64,000 nt of DNA from Pantoea cypripedii (GTDB taxonomy: Bacteria > Pseudomonadota > Gammaproteobacteria > Enterobacterales > Enterobacteriaceae): the NCBI RefSeq assembly GCF_002095535.1, contig NZ_MLJI01000001.1, positions 2,407,832 through 2,471,831 of the forward strand, given 5' to 3'. The notes under the pieces were generated by a model. It had not been told where the DNA came from and did not search any database. It was given only the letters and a program-made list of their open reading frames with translations. Shown in pieces: positions 29,299 to 40,873 of the stretch (positions are counted from its first letter, which is position 1; each line of letters begins with the position of its first letter). Both the position numbers and the translations under genes were made by a program.

Positions 29299-30080
29299 TT
29301 GAACTGTTGTTACCCGGCTGGCTGGGCGGTGTGTTTCTGGCACTGGCAGCCGGTCCGCTGGGCGCATTTGTCGTCTGGCGTCGTATGTCCTATTTCGGTG
29401 ATACCCTCGCCCACGCCTCACTGCTCGGTGTGGCCTTCGGCCTGCTGTTTAACGTCAATCCCTATTATGCGGTGATTCTGGTGACGGTTTGCCTGGCGCT
29501 GGGGCTGGTGTGGCTGGAACGTCGTCCGCATCTGGCGATCGATACCCTGCTCGGTATTATGGCGCACAGTGCGTTATCGCTGGGTCTGGTGGTGGTCAGC
29601 CTGATGTCTGGTGTGCGCGTCGATTTAATGGCGTATCTGTTTGGCGATTTACTGGCGGTTACACCACAGGACCTGTGGATGATGGGCGGTGGCGTGGTGA
29701 TTGTGCTGGCGGTGATGGCGTGGCAATGGCGCTCGCTGCTGTCTATGACCATCAGCCCGGAACTGGCGCAGGTGGACGGGGTTAACATTCAGCGCACGCG
29801 CCTGATGCTGATGCTGGTGACGGCGTTGACGATTGGCGTGGCGATGAAGTTTGTCGGGGCGTTGATTATCACTTCACTGCTGATCATCCCGGCCGCTACC
29901 GCACGCCGCTTCTCCCGCTCGCCGGAGCAAATGGCAGGCTTTGCGGTGATTATCGGGATTCTTGCGGTGACCGGCGGTTTAAGTTTTTCTGCACTTTACG
30001 ATACGCCTGCCGGTCCATCAGTGGTGCTGTGTGCAGCCATCCTGTTTATCATCAGCATGGCGAAGAAACCGGCGGCTTAA
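29295..30080 (+). CDS. znuB: Zinc ABC transporter permease ZnuB
   Basis: A 261-residue ABC-3 family permease with about eight membrane helices (E. coli ZnuB 261). Conserved [21 protein letters not shown] near the N-terminus and [26 protein letters not shown] in the second half. It is coupled to znuC by a 4-bp ATGA overlap. Its stop codon lies inside a short perfect inverted repeat (ACCGGCG / CGCCGGT, 30069-30088), at the left edge of the large palindromic element. Confidence 0.95.
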   Translation: MIELLLPGWLGGVFLALAAGPLGAFVVWRRMSYFGDTLAHASLLGVAFGLLFNVNPYYAVILVTVCLALGLVWLERRPHLAIDTLLGIMAHSALSLGLVVVSLMSGVRVDLMAYLFGDLLAVTPQDLWMMGGGVVIVLAVMAWQWRSLLSMTISPELAQVDGVNIQRTRLMLMLVTALTIGVAMKFVGALIITSLLIIPAATARRFSRSPEQMAGFAVIIGILAVTGGLSFSALYDTPAGPSVVLCAAILFIISMAKKPAA

Positions 30081-30164
30081 CGCCGGTGCAGGTTTCGCTC
30101 GCTACAGTGCCGGTTTCGTTCGCCACGGGCTGGGGCAGTTGCAGTACGCCGGTGCGGCGACCGA

Positions 30165-30192
30165 GCAAAGGGGACCTGGCCGTCCCCTTTGC
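30165..30192. repeat. Left-arm 11-bp hairpin of the palindromic element
   Basis: GCAAAGGGGAC / GTCCCCTTTGC, perfect stem with 6-nt loop CTGGCC. It mirrors the right-arm hairpin at 30610-30637, sharing GCAAAGG and CCTTTGC, while the inner four stem bases differ with compensating changes. Confidence 0.9.
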
Positions 30193-30609
30193 ATTCCCCG
30201 GCCCTGCGCCGCCTTCCTCGCCGCTTCGCGGTCCCTTCGCTTACTCACGCTTCCGACGGACCGGCGTCGATTCGCTCCTGCTCAACGCCGCCTTTCGCCG
30301 CATCCTTGCGGCTCATCCTGGAATCGCTCCCGCGTTCAGCGAGTCCGGATGGCGCTCACACCCCCGCTGCACCAGCGATGACTTTCTGGGTTTTTTCCGT
30401 TGTTGTTTGTTTTTATGTGATGGTCCTGCAAACGGGGTGTGGGCGGCTTTCGCAGCGCCGAGTGCAGAGTGAAGGCCAGGACGAGCCGACAGGACGTCGG
30501 CGAGAGCGCGGTTTGAGCCAGGATGGCGAATCCGCGTGGTCCGTGGGCCTGAGTGATAAGCGAGGGCACAGCGCGCAGCGCTGCGCGAGGACGCCGCAGG
30601 GCGCGGATT

Positions 30610-30637
30610 GCAAAGGTACGCGCCATCGTACCTTTGC
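30610..30637. repeat. Right-arm 11-bp hairpin of the palindromic element
   Basis: GCAAAGGTACG / CGTACCTTTGC, perfect stem with 6-nt loop CGCCAT. Together with the left-arm hairpin it marks symmetric positions about 222 bp either side of the element centre. Confidence 0.9.
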
Positions 30638-30675
30638 CCGTCCGCCTGCACGGTAATGCTGAAACTACCTGATGT

Positions 30676-30755
30676 CTGGCGGGCGGAACCTGCTCGGTGC
30701 CAACTGGCGGCCGGAACCCGCTCGGTGCTAACCACCGCCTGGCGGGCGGAACCCC
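30676..30755. repeat. 28-bp tandem repeats at the right end of the element
   Basis: Two 28-bp units (30676-30703 and 30704-30731) beginning CTGGCGGSCGGAACC, plus a partial third (30739-30755), ending 5 bp before the ruvB stop. Inverted, diverged versions of the same unit lie at the left end (about 30090-30125). Confidence 0.85.
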
Positions 30756-30761
30756 GCCGGT

Positions 30762-31769
30762 TTACTGTTCTTCGCGGGTAATCCCAAAGTGACGATACGC
30801 ATGCTGCGTTGCCATACGGCCACGCGGCGTGCGCTGAATAAAGCCCTGCTGAATCAGGAAGGGTTCAATCACATCTTCGATAGTTTCACGCTCTTCGCCA
30901 ATCGCTGCCGCCAGGTTATCCAGCCCAACCGGGCCGCCCATGAACTTATCAATAATCGCCAGCAACAGCTTGCGGTCCATGTAGTCAAAGCCCTGGCTAT
31001 CCACGTTGAGCATATCCAGCGCGCTGGCGGAAACCTCACCGCTCATATCACCATTGGCCCGCACTTCGGCGAAGTCACGCACACGGCGCAGCAGGCGGTT
31101 GGCAATACGTGGCGTCCCGCGTGAGCGACGTGCGATTTCCAGTGCACCCTCTTCGCTCAGCGCCAGGCCCAGACAGGCGGCGCTGCGGCCAACGATATGT
31201 TGCAAATCCGCCACATTATAAAATTCCAGTCGCTGCACAATCCCGAAGCGATCGCGCAGTGGTGAAGTCAGCGAACCGGCGCGGGTGGTGGCACCAATCA
31301 GGGTAAAGGGCGGAAGATCGAGTTTGATGGAGCGCGCCGCTGGCCCTTCACCGATCATGATATCCAGCTGATAATCTTCCATCGCCGGATACAACACCTC
31401 TTCCACCACGGGTGACAGACGATGGATTTCATCGATGAATAACACATCATGAGGTTCAAGGTTGGTCAGCATCGCCGCCAGATCGCCCGCCTTCTCCAGC
31501 ACTGGCCCGGAAGTGGTCCGCAGATTGACGCCCATCTCGTTGGCGACAATATTCGCCAGCGTGGTTTTACCGAGGCCTGGCGGGCCGAAGATCAACAGAT
31601 GGTCGAGCGCATCACCGCGCAGCTGCGCCGCCTTGATAAAGATCTCCATCTGCTCACGCACCTGCGGCTGGCCAACATATTCAGACAGCAGCTTCGGTCG
31701 AATGGCGCGGTCGAGGTTCTCTTCTTCGTTAACACTGCTGGCGGAGACCAGACGATCGGCTTCAATCAT
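30762..31769 (-). CDS. ruvB: Holliday junction helicase subunit RuvB
   Basis: A 335-residue AAA+ motor that drives branch migration of Holliday junctions with RuvA. Walker [17 protein letters not shown] near 61-76, Walker [12 protein letters not shown], sensor 1 [18 protein letters not shown] with the arginine finger region, and a C-terminal winged helix that binds DNA ([17 protein letters not shown]). It lies 8 nt after ruvA in the SOS-controlled ruvAB operon. The stop codon abuts the palindromic element. Confidence 0.97.
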   Translation of the reverse strand: MIEADRLVSASSVNEEENLDRAIRPKLLSEYVGQPQVREQMEIFIKAAQLRGDALDHLLIFGPPGLGKTTLANIVANEMGVNLRTTSGPVLEKAGDLAAMLTNLEPHDVLFIDEIHRLSPVVEEVLYPAMEDYQLDIMIGEGPAARSIKLDLPPFTLIGATTRAGSLTSPLRDRFGIVQRLEFYNVADLQHIVGRSAACLGLALSEEGALEIARRSRGTPRIANRLLRRVRDFAEVRANGDMSGEVSASALDMLNVDSQGFDYMDRKLLLAIIDKFMGGPVGLDNLAAAIGEERETIEDVIEPFLIQQGFIQRTPRGRMATQHAYRHFGITREEQ

Positions 31770-31777
31770 GCTTTACC

Positions 31778-32392
31778 TCAAATGGCTGCGCGCAGGGCTT
31801 CGCGGATCAGGGTTTCGCAGTCCGCATCGGGTCGGCCAATCTTACTTACCATACGGCTGGCTTCCTGCGGTTTATACCCCAGCGCTACCAGGGCCGCAAC
31901 CGCTTCTGCTTCCGCATCGTTGGTCTCTGGCTCGGCAGACGGTGTGGTCAGAGTAAAGGCATTGTCACCGCCGAACAGATCGCCGTGCATCCCTTTGAAG
32001 CGGTCCTTCATTTCCACCACCAGGCGCTCGGCAGTTTTCTTACCAACACCCGGTAACTTCACCAGCACCGCAATCTCTTCTTTCTCCACTGCCGTCACGA
32101 ACTGCTGTGCCGACATGCCGGAGAGAATTGCCAGCGCCAGCTTTGGCCCGACGCCATTCACTTTGATCAGCTCGCGGAACAGCGCACGCTCCTGTTTGCT
32201 ATTAAAACCAAACAGCAGCTGCGCATCTTCGCGCACCACAAACTGGGTGAAGATAATCGCTTCCTGGTTTAGCTCAGGCAGCTCATAAAAGCAGGTCATT
32301 GGCATATGCACTTCATAACCGACGCCGTGCGCCTCAATTAACACCAGCGGCGGCTGTTTTTCCAGAATATTGCCTCGTAAACGACCAATCAC
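31778..32392 (-). CDS. ruvA: Holliday junction helicase subunit RuvA
   Basis: A 204-residue RuvA that forms tetramers around four-way junctions. OB-fold domain 1-64, helix-hairpin-helix domain with [14 protein letters not shown] and [19 protein letters not shown] (about 71-130), acidic flexible linker, and C-terminal RuvB-binding domain (about 155-204, [19 protein letters not shown]). The start is GTG at 32392 preceded by AAGGAAG. The LexA box about 55 bp upstream makes ruvAB part of the SOS response. Confidence 0.97.
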   Translation of the reverse strand: MIGRLRGNILEKQPPLVLIEAHGVGYEVHMPMTCFYELPELNQEAIIFTQFVVREDAQLLFGFNSKQERALFRELIKVNGVGPKLALAILSGMSAQQFVTAVEKEEIAVLVKLPGVGKKTAERLVVEMKDRFKGMHGDLFGGDNAFTLTTPSAEPETNDAEAEAVAALVALGYKPQEASRMVSKIGRPDADCETLIREALRAAI

Positions 32393-32444
32393 CTGAGCAC
32401 TTCCTTAATCTATGAGTAAGCCTGTTTATATACCATAAAAAATG

Positions 32445-32460
32445 CTGGATGAATATCCAG
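32445..32460. promoter_or_regulatory. LexA (SOS) box of ruvAB
   Basis: CTGGATGAATATCCAG (CTG-N10-CAG, fully palindromic outer half-sites) lies 53-68 bp upstream of the ruvA start and closely resembles the ruvAB SOS box of E. coli. TATGGTATATAA downstream on the minus strand provides a plausible -10. Confidence 0.9.
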
Positions 32461-32474
32461 CCTTAGGTTTTCAT

Positions 32475-33002
32475 CTAGCCTGACCGCAAACGCCCTCGCG
32501 TCAGCACCAGCTTGCTATCACTCATCCGCGCCGCGTTCTGACTGACGTGGCAATGGGTGATGGCGATGGCCAGGGCGTCGGCCGCATCCGCCTGTGGATT
32601 GGCCGGTAACTTCAGCAAGGTGCGCACCATATGCTGCACCTGGCTTTTTTCCGCGCTACCGATGCCGGTCACCGTTTGTTTGACCTGGCGTGCCGCGTAT
32701 TCAAACACCGGCAGATCAAGATTAACCGCTGCCACGATGGCGGCCCCACGCGCCTGCCCCAGCTTGAGCGCTGAATCGGCGTTTTTCGCCATAAAGACCT
32801 GTTCGATGGCAAAAAAATCAGGCGAGAACTGGGTGATGATTTCGCTGACGCCAGCATAAATCAGCTTGAGACGGGATGGCAGGTCGGTAACGTTAGTGCG
32901 GATACAGCCGCTGCCCAGATAACTGAGCTGGCGGCCGGTCTGGCGGATAACACCGTAGCCGGTGACGCGCGAACCAGGGTCTATCCCAAGGATTATCGCC
33001 AT
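32475..33002 (-). CDS. ruvC: Holliday junction resolvase RuvC
   Basis: A 175-residue RNase-H-fold endonuclease that cuts junctions symmetrically. Catalytic acids: Asp7 in [14 protein letters not shown], a Glu in [19 protein letters not shown], and the C-terminal pair in [15 protein letters not shown]. The start is ATG at 33002 after GGAG; the longer frame from 33062 adds 20 unrelated residues that overlap yebC. It lies between yebC and ruvA, transcribed with yebC. Confidence 0.96.
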   Translation of the reverse strand: MAIILGIDPGSRVTGYGVIRQTGRQLSYLGSGCIRTNVTDLPSRLKLIYAGVSEIITQFSPDFFAIEQVFMAKNADSALKLGQARGAAIVAAVNLDLPVFEYAARQVKQTVTGIGSAEKSQVQHMVRTLLKLPANPQADAADALAIAITHCHVSQNAARMSDSKLVLTRGRLRSG

Positions 33003-33039
33003 GATGCGTCTCCGGCAATCTGGGGTTGAGAAAACGCCA

Positions 33040-33783
33040 TTACAGCGTTTCCGCCACCTCATCGGAAATTTCGCCGTTATGGTAAACTTCCTGCACGTCG
33101 TCGCAATCTTCCAGCATATCGATCAGACGCAGCAGTTTCGGTGCGGTTTCCGCATCCATTTCAGCTTTGGTCGACGGGATCATGGAAACTTCCGCGCTAT
33201 CGGCTTTCAGGCCAGCGGCTTCCAGTGCATCACGCACTGCACCCAGTTCTTCCCAGGCCGTGAACACGTCAATAGCACCATCGTCGTAGCTCACCACATC
33301 TTCCGCACCTGCTTCCAACGCAGCTTCCATCACACTGTCTTCATCCTTGCCCGGTTCGAAGGAGATAACCCCTTTCTTGCTGAACAGGTAAGCAACGGAA
33401 CCGTCAGTACCGAGGTTACCACCGGTTTTGGTGAAGGCGTGACGCACTTCGCCAACGGTACGGTTGCGGTTGTCACTCAGACATTCAACCATCACCGCAG
33501 AACCGCCCGGACCGTAACCTTCATAAATGATGGTTTCCATGTTGGAATCATCTTCACCACCCACACCACGTGCAATCGCACGGTTCATGGTGTCACGGGT
33601 CATGTTGTTGGACAGGGCTTTGTCCATTGCAGCGCGCAGACGCGGGTTGGAACCGGCATCGCCACCACCCAGTTTCGCGGCAGTTACCAGCTCGCGAATG
33701 ATTTTGGTGAAGATCTTACCGCGCTTCGCATCCTGAGCCGCCTTGCGGTGCTTGGTGTTTGCCCATTTACTATGTCCAGCCAT
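33040..33783 (-). CDS. yebC: YebC/PmpR family protein
   Basis: A 247-residue protein of the conserved YebC/PmpR/TACO1 family. [23 protein letters not shown] at the start is the family signature, and GGxDxxxNPRLRxAxxKAL follows. Family members have been described as transcription regulators and, more recently, as factors that help ribosomes through difficult stretches. In E. coli YebC is listed as a probable regulator. It is cytoplasmic. The gene lies just before ruvC, in the usual order. Confidence 0.95.
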   Translation of the reverse strand: MAGHSKWANTKHRKAAQDAKRGKIFTKIIRELVTAAKLGGGDAGSNPRLRAAMDKALSNNMTRDTMNRAIARGVGGEDDSNMETIIYEGYGPGGSAVMVECLSDNRNRTVGEVRHAFTKTGGNLGTDGSVAYLFSKKGVISFEPGKDEDSVMEAALEAGAEDVVSYDDGAIDVFTAWEELGAVRDALEAAGLKADSAEVSMIPSTKAEMDAETAPKLLRLIDMLEDCDDVQEVYHNGEISDEVAETL

Positions 33784-33926
33784 AAAAATTTCTCTCCGAT
33801 CTCAAATCTTATGCAGGGTATCTTTCTAACCTGACTGTTCAATTTCGCTGTGCAGTTCTGAAGAACGCACCAGATGCTTTAAATTCTAATAAATGCGCCA
33901 CCGAAAAAACGCGTGGCGGCTGGCAT

Positions 33927-34358
33927 TCAGATAAATTCTTCAATTGCCTGGCGGTTACTCCAGGACTTAGTCAGGGCTGCTGCATCAGCGGGCGTCAGCC
34001 AGCGCGCGGCAAGGTGTTCACTCAGGATCACCTCGCGCTCTGCGGGCAGTGCCAGCCGGAACCAGTGTTCACGGTTGTGGGTAGTGCCCGGCGCGTAGCG
34101 ATGGCGGTAGTGCGGGAAGATCTCGAACTCGATTTGCTTATGGCAATCTTCCAGCGGCAGCTGTTCGGTTACCACATCGATCGCCAGTTCTTCCTGCACT
34201 TCACGCTGGGCAGCCTGAAGCGGGCTTTCCCCGGCTTCAAGGCTGCCAGTGACCGATTGCCAGAAGCTCTCGTCATCGCGGCGTTGCAGCATCAGCACCC
34301 GGCCTGAGTCCTGAGCAAAAATCACTACCAGAACCGACACCGGATGCTTATAGCCCAT
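33927..34358 (-). CDS. nudB: Dihydroneopterin triphosphate diphosphatase NudB
   Basis: A 143-residue Nudix hydrolase. The Nudix box is GSLEAGESPLQAAQREVQEE near residues 36-55. NudB removes pyrophosphate from dihydroneopterin triphosphate in folate synthesis and also hydrolyses dATP. Its ATG overlaps the aspS stop codon (TAATG), so it is translated as part of the aspS message. Confidence 0.94.
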   Translation of the reverse strand: MGYKHPVSVLVVIFAQDSGRVLMLQRRDDESFWQSVTGSLEAGESPLQAAQREVQEELAIDVVTEQLPLEDCHKQIEFEIFPHYRHRYAPGTTHNREHWFRLALPAEREVILSEHLAARWLTPADAAALTKSWSNRQAIEEFI

Positions 34359-36139
34359 TATTTATTCTCAAGCTTGTCTTTCTTCGGAGCCAGCTGAATC
34401 CCGAGATCGGCCAGCGCAGCCGGGTTGGCTTCGCTGGGTGCTTCCGTCATCAGACAGGCCGCCGCGGTGGTTTTCGGGAAGGCAATCACGTCACGGATGT
34501 TATCGGTACCGGTCAGCAGCATGGTGACGCGATCCAGACCAAATGCCAGACCCGCATGCGGCGGGGTGCCGAATTTCAGTGCATCCAGCAGGAAGCCGAA
34601 CTTCTCACGCTGTTCTTCTTCCGCAATGCCGAGAATGCTGAACACCACCTGCTGCATTTTGCCGTTGTGGATACGCACGGAACCGCCGCCCACTTCATAA
34701 CCGTTGATCACCATATCGTAAGCATTGGCGATGGCCTGCTCCGGGTTTTCCGCCAGTTGCTCAGCCGTCATCTCTTTCGGCGAGGTGAACGGATGGTGCA
34801 TCGCTGCCAGACCACCTTCGTCATCCGCTTCGAACATCGGGAAGTCGATGACCCACAGCGGTGCCCAGGCTTTGTCATCGGTGATTTGCAGGTCACGACC
34901 CACTTTCAGACGCAGTGCGCCCAGCGCATCGGAAACCACTTTGGCGCGATCGGCACCAAAGAAAATCACATCGCCATCCTGCGCGCCGGTGCGCTCAAGA
35001 ATCGCGGCCACAATCTCAGCATTGAGGAACTTCGCTACCGGGCTTTGTACACCTTCAAAACCTTTCGCCAGCTCGTTGACCTTCATCCACGCCAACCCTT
35101 TGGCACCGTAGATTTCAACAAACTTGCCGTACTCATCAATCTGCTTACGGCTCAGGGTGGCACCACCCGGCACGCGCAGCGCAGCAACACGGCCTTTGGC
35201 ATCGTTGGCCGGGCCAGAGAACACCTGAAATTCGACGTTTTTCAGCAGGTCAGCAACATCCACCAGCTCCATCGGGTTACGCAGGTCTGGCTTGTCAGAA
35301 CCGTAACGACGCATCGCTTCGGCGAAGGTCATTTGCGGGAAGCTGCCAAGGTCCACGCCCCGGATATCCAGCCACAGTTCACGGATCAGACGTTCCATCA
35401 CTTCACGCACCTGTTCGGCGCTCATAAAGGAGGTTTCCACGTCGATCTGGGTAAATTCAGGCTGACGATCGGCACGCAGGTCTTCGTCACGGAAGCACTT
35501 CACGATCTGATAGTAACGGTCAAAACCGGACATCATCAGCAGCTGTTTGAACAGCTGAGGTGACTGCGGCAGTGCATAAAATTTGCCTTTATGCACACGA
35601 CTCGGCACCAGATAGTCACGCGCACCTTCCGGTGTGGCTTTGGTCAGCATCGGGGTTTCAATATCAAGGAAACCTTCGTTATCCATAAAGCGGCGGACAA
35701 AGCTGGTGATTTTTGCGCGGGTTTTCAGGCGCTGTGCCATCTCCGGACGACGCAGGTCCAGGTAGCGGTATTTCAAACGTGCTTCTTCGCTGTTGACCTG
35801 GTTGGAATCCAGCGGCAGCGGTTCAGCACGGTTAATAATGTTCAGGTCATGGGCAAAGATTTCAATCTCGCCTGTCGCCATCTCGCTGTTTTTATTCTTC
35901 TCATCACGCGCACGCACGGTGCCGGTGATCTGGATACAGAATTCGTTACGCAGCTCAGACGCCAGCTGGAAAGCCTCCTGACGATCGGGATCGAAGAACA
36001 CCTGGACGATGCCTTCACGGTCGCGCATATCGATAAAAATCAGGCTACCCAGATCGCGACGGCGGTTTACCCAGCCGCAAAGAGTGACTTGCTGACCCAC
36101 ATGAGACAGATTGAGCTGTCCGCAATATTCTGTACGCAT
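34358..36139 (-). CDS. aspS: Aspartate--tRNA ligase
   Basis: A 593-residue class IIb synthetase. An N-terminal OB-fold anticodon-binding domain (1-105) comes first. The catalytic core has motif 2 ([20 protein letters not shown]) and motif 3 ([15 protein letters not shown]). The large bacterial insertion domain (about 290-425, [20 protein letters not shown]) marks the bacterial type. Length matches E. coli AspS (590). Confidence 0.97.
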   Translation of the reverse strand: MRTEYCGQLNLSHVGQQVTLCGWVNRRRDLGSLIFIDMRDREGIVQVFFDPDRQEAFQLASELRNEFCIQITGTVRARDEKNKNSEMATGEIEIFAHDLNIINRAEPLPLDSNQVNSEEARLKYRYLDLRRPEMAQRLKTRAKITSFVRRFMDNEGFLDIETPMLTKATPEGARDYLVPSRVHKGKFYALPQSPQLFKQLLMMSGFDRYYQIVKCFRDEDLRADRQPEFTQIDVETSFMSAEQVREVMERLIRELWLDIRGVDLGSFPQMTFAEAMRRYGSDKPDLRNPMELVDVADLLKNVEFQVFSGPANDAKGRVAALRVPGGATLSRKQIDEYGKFVEIYGAKGLAWMKVNELAKGFEGVQSPVAKFLNAEIVAAILERTGAQDGDVIFFGADRAKVVSDALGALRLKVGRDLQITDDKAWAPLWVIDFPMFEADDEGGLAAMHHPFTSPKEMTAEQLAENPEQAIANAYDMVINGYEVGGGSVRIHNGKMQQVVFSILGIAEEEQREKFGFLLDALKFGTPPHAGLAFGLDRVTMLLTGTDNIRDVIAFPKTTAAACLMTEAPSEANPAALADLGIQLAPKKDKLENK

Positions 36140-36360
36140 AACGTATCCTTTTAACTTCGCCGCTGCAGCCAGGCAGCATCAGGCCGCGTAACCTTCTGAG
36201 ATGCTGCCGCAAAAAAGGCGGCTATTATAATGGAAAAAGCCTGACAGGATAAGTAGAGCCGCGCCAAAGCGCTTAAAACATCTGCTTTTGTCACAGGTTG
36301 TTATCCCAGTGTGACTAAAACAGGTTAACCTGTCGCTGATTTTTCCGTATGGGGTTCGTT

Positions 36361-37182
36361 TTGACGCTACGTATTGGCTTACCGCAGTGGCAGCATGCAC
36401 ACTGGAAACAATTTGGTCTGGAAACGCTGGCAGATTATGCGCAGCTGTTCGATTGTGTCGAAGGCAATACCACGCTTTATGCATTGCCAAAGCAGGAAGT
36501 GGTGCTGCGCTGGCGCGACATGACCCATGATGATTTCCGTTTCTGCTTTAAATTCCCGTCTACCATCAGCCACCAGGCGGCGCTGCGTAACTGCGATGAT
36601 TTGCTGGCGGAGTTTTTGCGTCTGCTGGACCCGTTAGCCAACCGTATCGGCCAATACTGGCTGCAACTCCCCGCCGCCTTTTCGCCGGCGCAGCTGAATG
36701 ATCTGTGGCACTTTCTGGATAGCCTGCCGCGTCGCTTCAGTTATGGGGTGGAAGTGCGCCATGCGGCGTTCTTTGCCAAAGGCGAGGCCGAACGTGCGCT
36801 TAATCGCGGTTTGCAACAACGCGGCGTGAATCGGGTGATTCTGGATAGCCGCCCGGTCCATGCCTCGCAATCACAAACCGCCGTGGCCATTCATGCGCGG
36901 GAAAAAAAACCTCGCGTACCGCCACATGCGGTGCGTACCGGCAACCAGCCGATGGTGCGTTTTATCGGCAGTGATAGTGTTGATGAATCTGTGCCAATGT
37001 TTCAGCCGTGGCTCGAAAAATTGCCCGACTGGCTGGCAGAGAGCGATCCGTTGCTGTTTATTCACACGCCCGATATGGGTGAGGTGTTTCCATTGGTTGA
37101 GGCATTGTGGCCCCAGCTGCAACAGCTGGAACCCCGGCTGCCTGCCCTGCCTGTCTGGCCTCAGCAATCCAGCCTGTTCTGA
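36361..37182 (+). CDS. yecE: DUF72 family protein YecE
   Basis: A 273-residue TIM-barrel-like DUF72 protein resembling E. coli YecE, with IGLPQWQHAHW at the start, CVEGNTTLYALPKQEVVLRW, and RGVNRVILDSRPVH. Function is unknown. TTG at 36361 is preferred as start: GGGG lies 6 nt upstream and the resulting length matches E. coli (272). An ATG at 36349 would add four residues but has no ribosome site. yecD and yecN, its neighbours in E. coli, are missing here. Divergent from aspS. Confidence 0.9.
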   Translation: MTLRIGLPQWQHAHWKQFGLETLADYAQLFDCVEGNTTLYALPKQEVVLRWRDMTHDDFRFCFKFPSTISHQAALRNCDDLLAEFLRLLDPLANRIGQYWLQLPAAFSPAQLNDLWHFLDSLPRRFSYGVEVRHAAFFAKGEAERALNRGLQQRGVNRVILDSRPVHASQSQTAVAIHAREKKPRVPPHAVRTGNQPMVRFIGSDSVDESVPMFQPWLEKLPDWLAESDPLLFIHTPDMGEVFPLVEALWPQLQQLEPRLPALPVWPQQSSLF

Positions 37183-37241
37183 CGCCTCGGGCTACACTCA
37201 TGGGAAACGGGTGCAGCCTGCGGCAGTTTCTGCCAGAATAG

Positions 37242-38968
<1,727 letters not shown>

Positions 38969-38971
38969 TCG

Positions 38972-39592
38972 TTAACGCCGCGACAGCGCCAGCTTCGCGG
39001 CGAAACCGATAAATACGCAGCCCGTCAGACGATCCATCACTTTCAACACGCTCGGACGACGCAGGTGCGCAGCAAAGTAATGGCTGCCACCAATCAGCAC
39101 CGCATTCCACACCAGACCAATCGCCATATGGGTCAGCGCCATCAGGGTACACCACAACGGTACTGAGGCACCGGCCGGGATAAACTGCGGCAGGAAAGTG
39201 ACGTAAAACACCCCCACTTTTGGATTCAGCATGTTGCCCAGCAGCCCACGACTAAAGCAGGCGAAATAACTTTGTTCTTTTGTGGTGGTAACCTGCCCGT
39301 CATCCGCCTGAGTACGCGGATTCAGCAATAATTTCACGCCCAGCCACAGCAGATACGCCGCTCCCACCCACTTCAACAGGTTATAAGCCATTTCTGAAGC
39401 CAGCAGCAACGCACCCAAACCCAGCCCCACCATCACGCCCCACACCAGACATCCCAGGGTCACGCCGAACGCAGTAGCCGAGGCACGTTTCCAGCCCTGG
39501 GCCGCCGCAGTACGTAGCACCAGTGCGGTATCAAAACCCGGTGTTAAGGTGAGGATGGTGATAGCAAACAGAAATGAAATCAGTAACGTCAT
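38972..39592 (-). CDS. LysE/RhtB family amino acid exporter
   Basis: A 206-residue inner-membrane protein with about six hydrophobic helices. ITILTLTPGFDTALVLRTAAAQGW at the N-terminus carries the LysE-family PG motif, and GLLGNMLNPKVGVFYVTFLPQF is the second conserved segment. Such proteins export amino acids or related metabolites. The substrate is not predictable. It is divergent from gldA, with a Fur-like palindrome between them. Confidence 0.85.
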   Translation of the reverse strand: MTLLISFLFAITILTLTPGFDTALVLRTAAAQGWKRASATAFGVTLGCLVWGVMVGLGLGALLLASEMAYNLLKWVGAAYLLWLGVKLLLNPRTQADDGQVTTTKEQSYFACFSRGLLGNMLNPKVGVFYVTFLPQFIPAGASVPLWCTLMALTHMAIGLVWNAVLIGGSHYFAAHLRRPSVLKVMDRLTGCVFIGFAAKLALSRR

Positions 39593-39668
39593 GGCGGGCT
39601 CCCTGTAAATTTGCCGCTATCTTAACGCTGCAATTGGAGGAAGACGATAGTTACCTTCCGTGAGTAAC

Positions 39669-39683
39669 TGAGAATAATTCTCA
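39669..39683. promoter_or_regulatory. Fur-box-like 7-1-7 palindrome
   Basis: TGAGAATAATTCTCA is a perfect 7-1-7 palindrome that matches the Fur consensus TGATAATNATTATCA at 12 of the 14 specified positions. It lies between the LysE-type gene and gldA, about 85 bp from each start. Iron regulation of either gene would be unusual, so this is tentative. Confidence 0.45.
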
Positions 39684-39767
39684 ACTTGCCACCAATGGTT
39701 AAATTACCGTCATTTTTCTGTGTCAGTTTGATGCCAGTCTCTTTTCTCACCCAAAGGAGTTATGGCT

Positions 39768-40865
39768 ATGAGTAAGTTTATTTTCTCTTCACCACGGAAA
39801 TATGTGCAGGGCGCTGGCGTGCTGGATGAACTGGGATCCTATATCGCAGAGCTGGGTAAACACGCTTTTCTGGTGGCCGACGATATCGTCTGGCAGCTGA
39901 TTGGCGAGCGGACACAGCAGGCTTTAAAGGCCACCAGCATCGAATTCAGTCGTCAGCCGTTTAATGGCGAAGCCTCCAGCAATGAGATCAATCGTCTGAC
40001 GCAGTTGGCAAAATCCACCGGCAGCGATGTGATTGTCGGCCTCGGCGGCGGTAAAACGCTCGATACAGTGAAAGCCGTGGCTGATGAACTGAAGTTGCCA
40101 GTGGCGATTGTCCCCACCGTAGCCTCCACCGATGCACCATGTAGCGCGCTTTCGGTGATCTACTCTGACAGCGGCGTGTTTGAAAGTTATCGCTTCTACA
40201 GCAAAAACCCGGATTTGGTACTGGTGGATACCGCTGTCTGCGCCAGCGCACCCGTGCGTTTATTCGCTTCGGGCATCGCCGACGGTCTTGCCACCTGGGT
40301 AGAAGCGCAGGCGGTCCTGCGTTCACATGCCAAATCGATGGTCAATGGCGATCCCACCATCGCCGGGCTGGCAATCGCCCGTGCCTGTGAGGAAACGCTG
40401 CTGACCTGGGGATTCAGCGCTTACACCGCCGTCAGCGAAAAACGCGTAACGCCAGCGGTTGAAGCGGTCGTAGAGGCCAATACCCTGCTCTCCGGCCTTG
40501 GCTTTGAGAATGCCGGTCTGGCTGGCGCACATGCCATCCACAATGGTTTTACCGCTATCGACGGGGATATCCACCATCTGACCCATGGTGAAAAAGTGGC
40601 TTATGGCACCCTGACCCAGATGGTGCTGGAGCAGCGTCCGGATGAAGAGATCGCCCGTTACATCCGCTTCTACCGTTCGATTAATATGCCAACCACACTG
40701 AAAGAACTGCATCTGGAGCATGAGTCCTGGGAGAACCTGGTGCGGGTGGGTGCGCTGGCAAACAGCGAAGGCGATACGCTGAAAAACCTGAATCCGCATC
40801 TGTCACCGGAAGATATTGCCAATGCCATTCTGGCGGTAGACGCGTTCAGTAAAACCGTTAAATAA
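39768..40865 (+). CDS. gldA: Glycerol dehydrogenase GldA
   Basis: A 365-residue family III iron/zinc-type alcohol dehydrogenase that oxidises glycerol to dihydroxyacetone with NAD. NAD-binding GLGGGKTLDTVKAVADEL near 90-107 and VPTVASTDAPCSALSVIY. Zinc ligands are an Asp in FASGIADGLATWVEA and histidines in GLAGAHAIHNGFTA and LTHGEKVAYG. Two ATGs six bases apart are possible; the second (39768) is 8 nt from AGGAG and is preferred. Product dihydroxyacetone would be phosphorylated by the DhaKLM system encoded 25 kb away. Confidence 0.93.
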   Translation: MSKFIFSSPRKYVQGAGVLDELGSYIAELGKHAFLVADDIVWQLIGERTQQALKATSIEFSRQPFNGEASSNEINRLTQLAKSTGSDVIVGLGGGKTLDTVKAVADELKLPVAIVPTVASTDAPCSALSVIYSDSGVFESYRFYSKNPDLVLVDTAVCASAPVRLFASGIADGLATWVEAQAVLRSHAKSMVNGDPTIAGLAIARACEETLLTWGFSAYTAVSEKRVTPAVEAVVEANTLLSGLGFENAGLAGAHAIHNGFTAIDGDIHHLTHGEKVAYGTLTQMVLEQRPDEEIARYIRFYRSINMPTTLKELHLEHESWENLVRVGALANSEGDTLKNLNPHLSPEDIANAILAVDAFSKTVK

Positions 40866-40873
40866 TGCCCCTG

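Larger units (their letters stand above)
30087..30757. repeat. About 670-bp imperfect inverted duplication (giant palindrome)
   Basis: A G/C-rich non-coding element fills the whole gap between the convergent znuB and ruvB. Its left half and the reverse complement of its right half can be aligned by eye from both ends to the centre (near 30400). Both arms start with units of the form GGTTYCGYYCGCCA. Both then have a perfect 11-bp hairpin beginning GCAAAGG, followed by shared blocks such as CCCTGCG, TCCTCGC, TCGCTTA, ACGGACC, GATTCGC, CTCAA, TCGCCG, TCCTGG and CACACCCC. The centre is A/T-rich. Frames on both strands are mirror images of each other and look spurious. It may be a non-autonomous mobile element or a structured terminator; I do not recognise a named family. 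Confidence 0.75.

Noticed and set aside
30189..30735. Several open frames of 66-155 codons on both strands of the znuB-ruvB gap
   Set aside because: They are G/C-driven, lack ribosome sites, overlap each other, and mirror one another because the DNA is an inverted duplication.
33897..33921. Hairpin between nudB and yebC as a terminator
   Set aside because: The T-run lies in the loop rather than after the stem, so it does not look like an intrinsic terminator.
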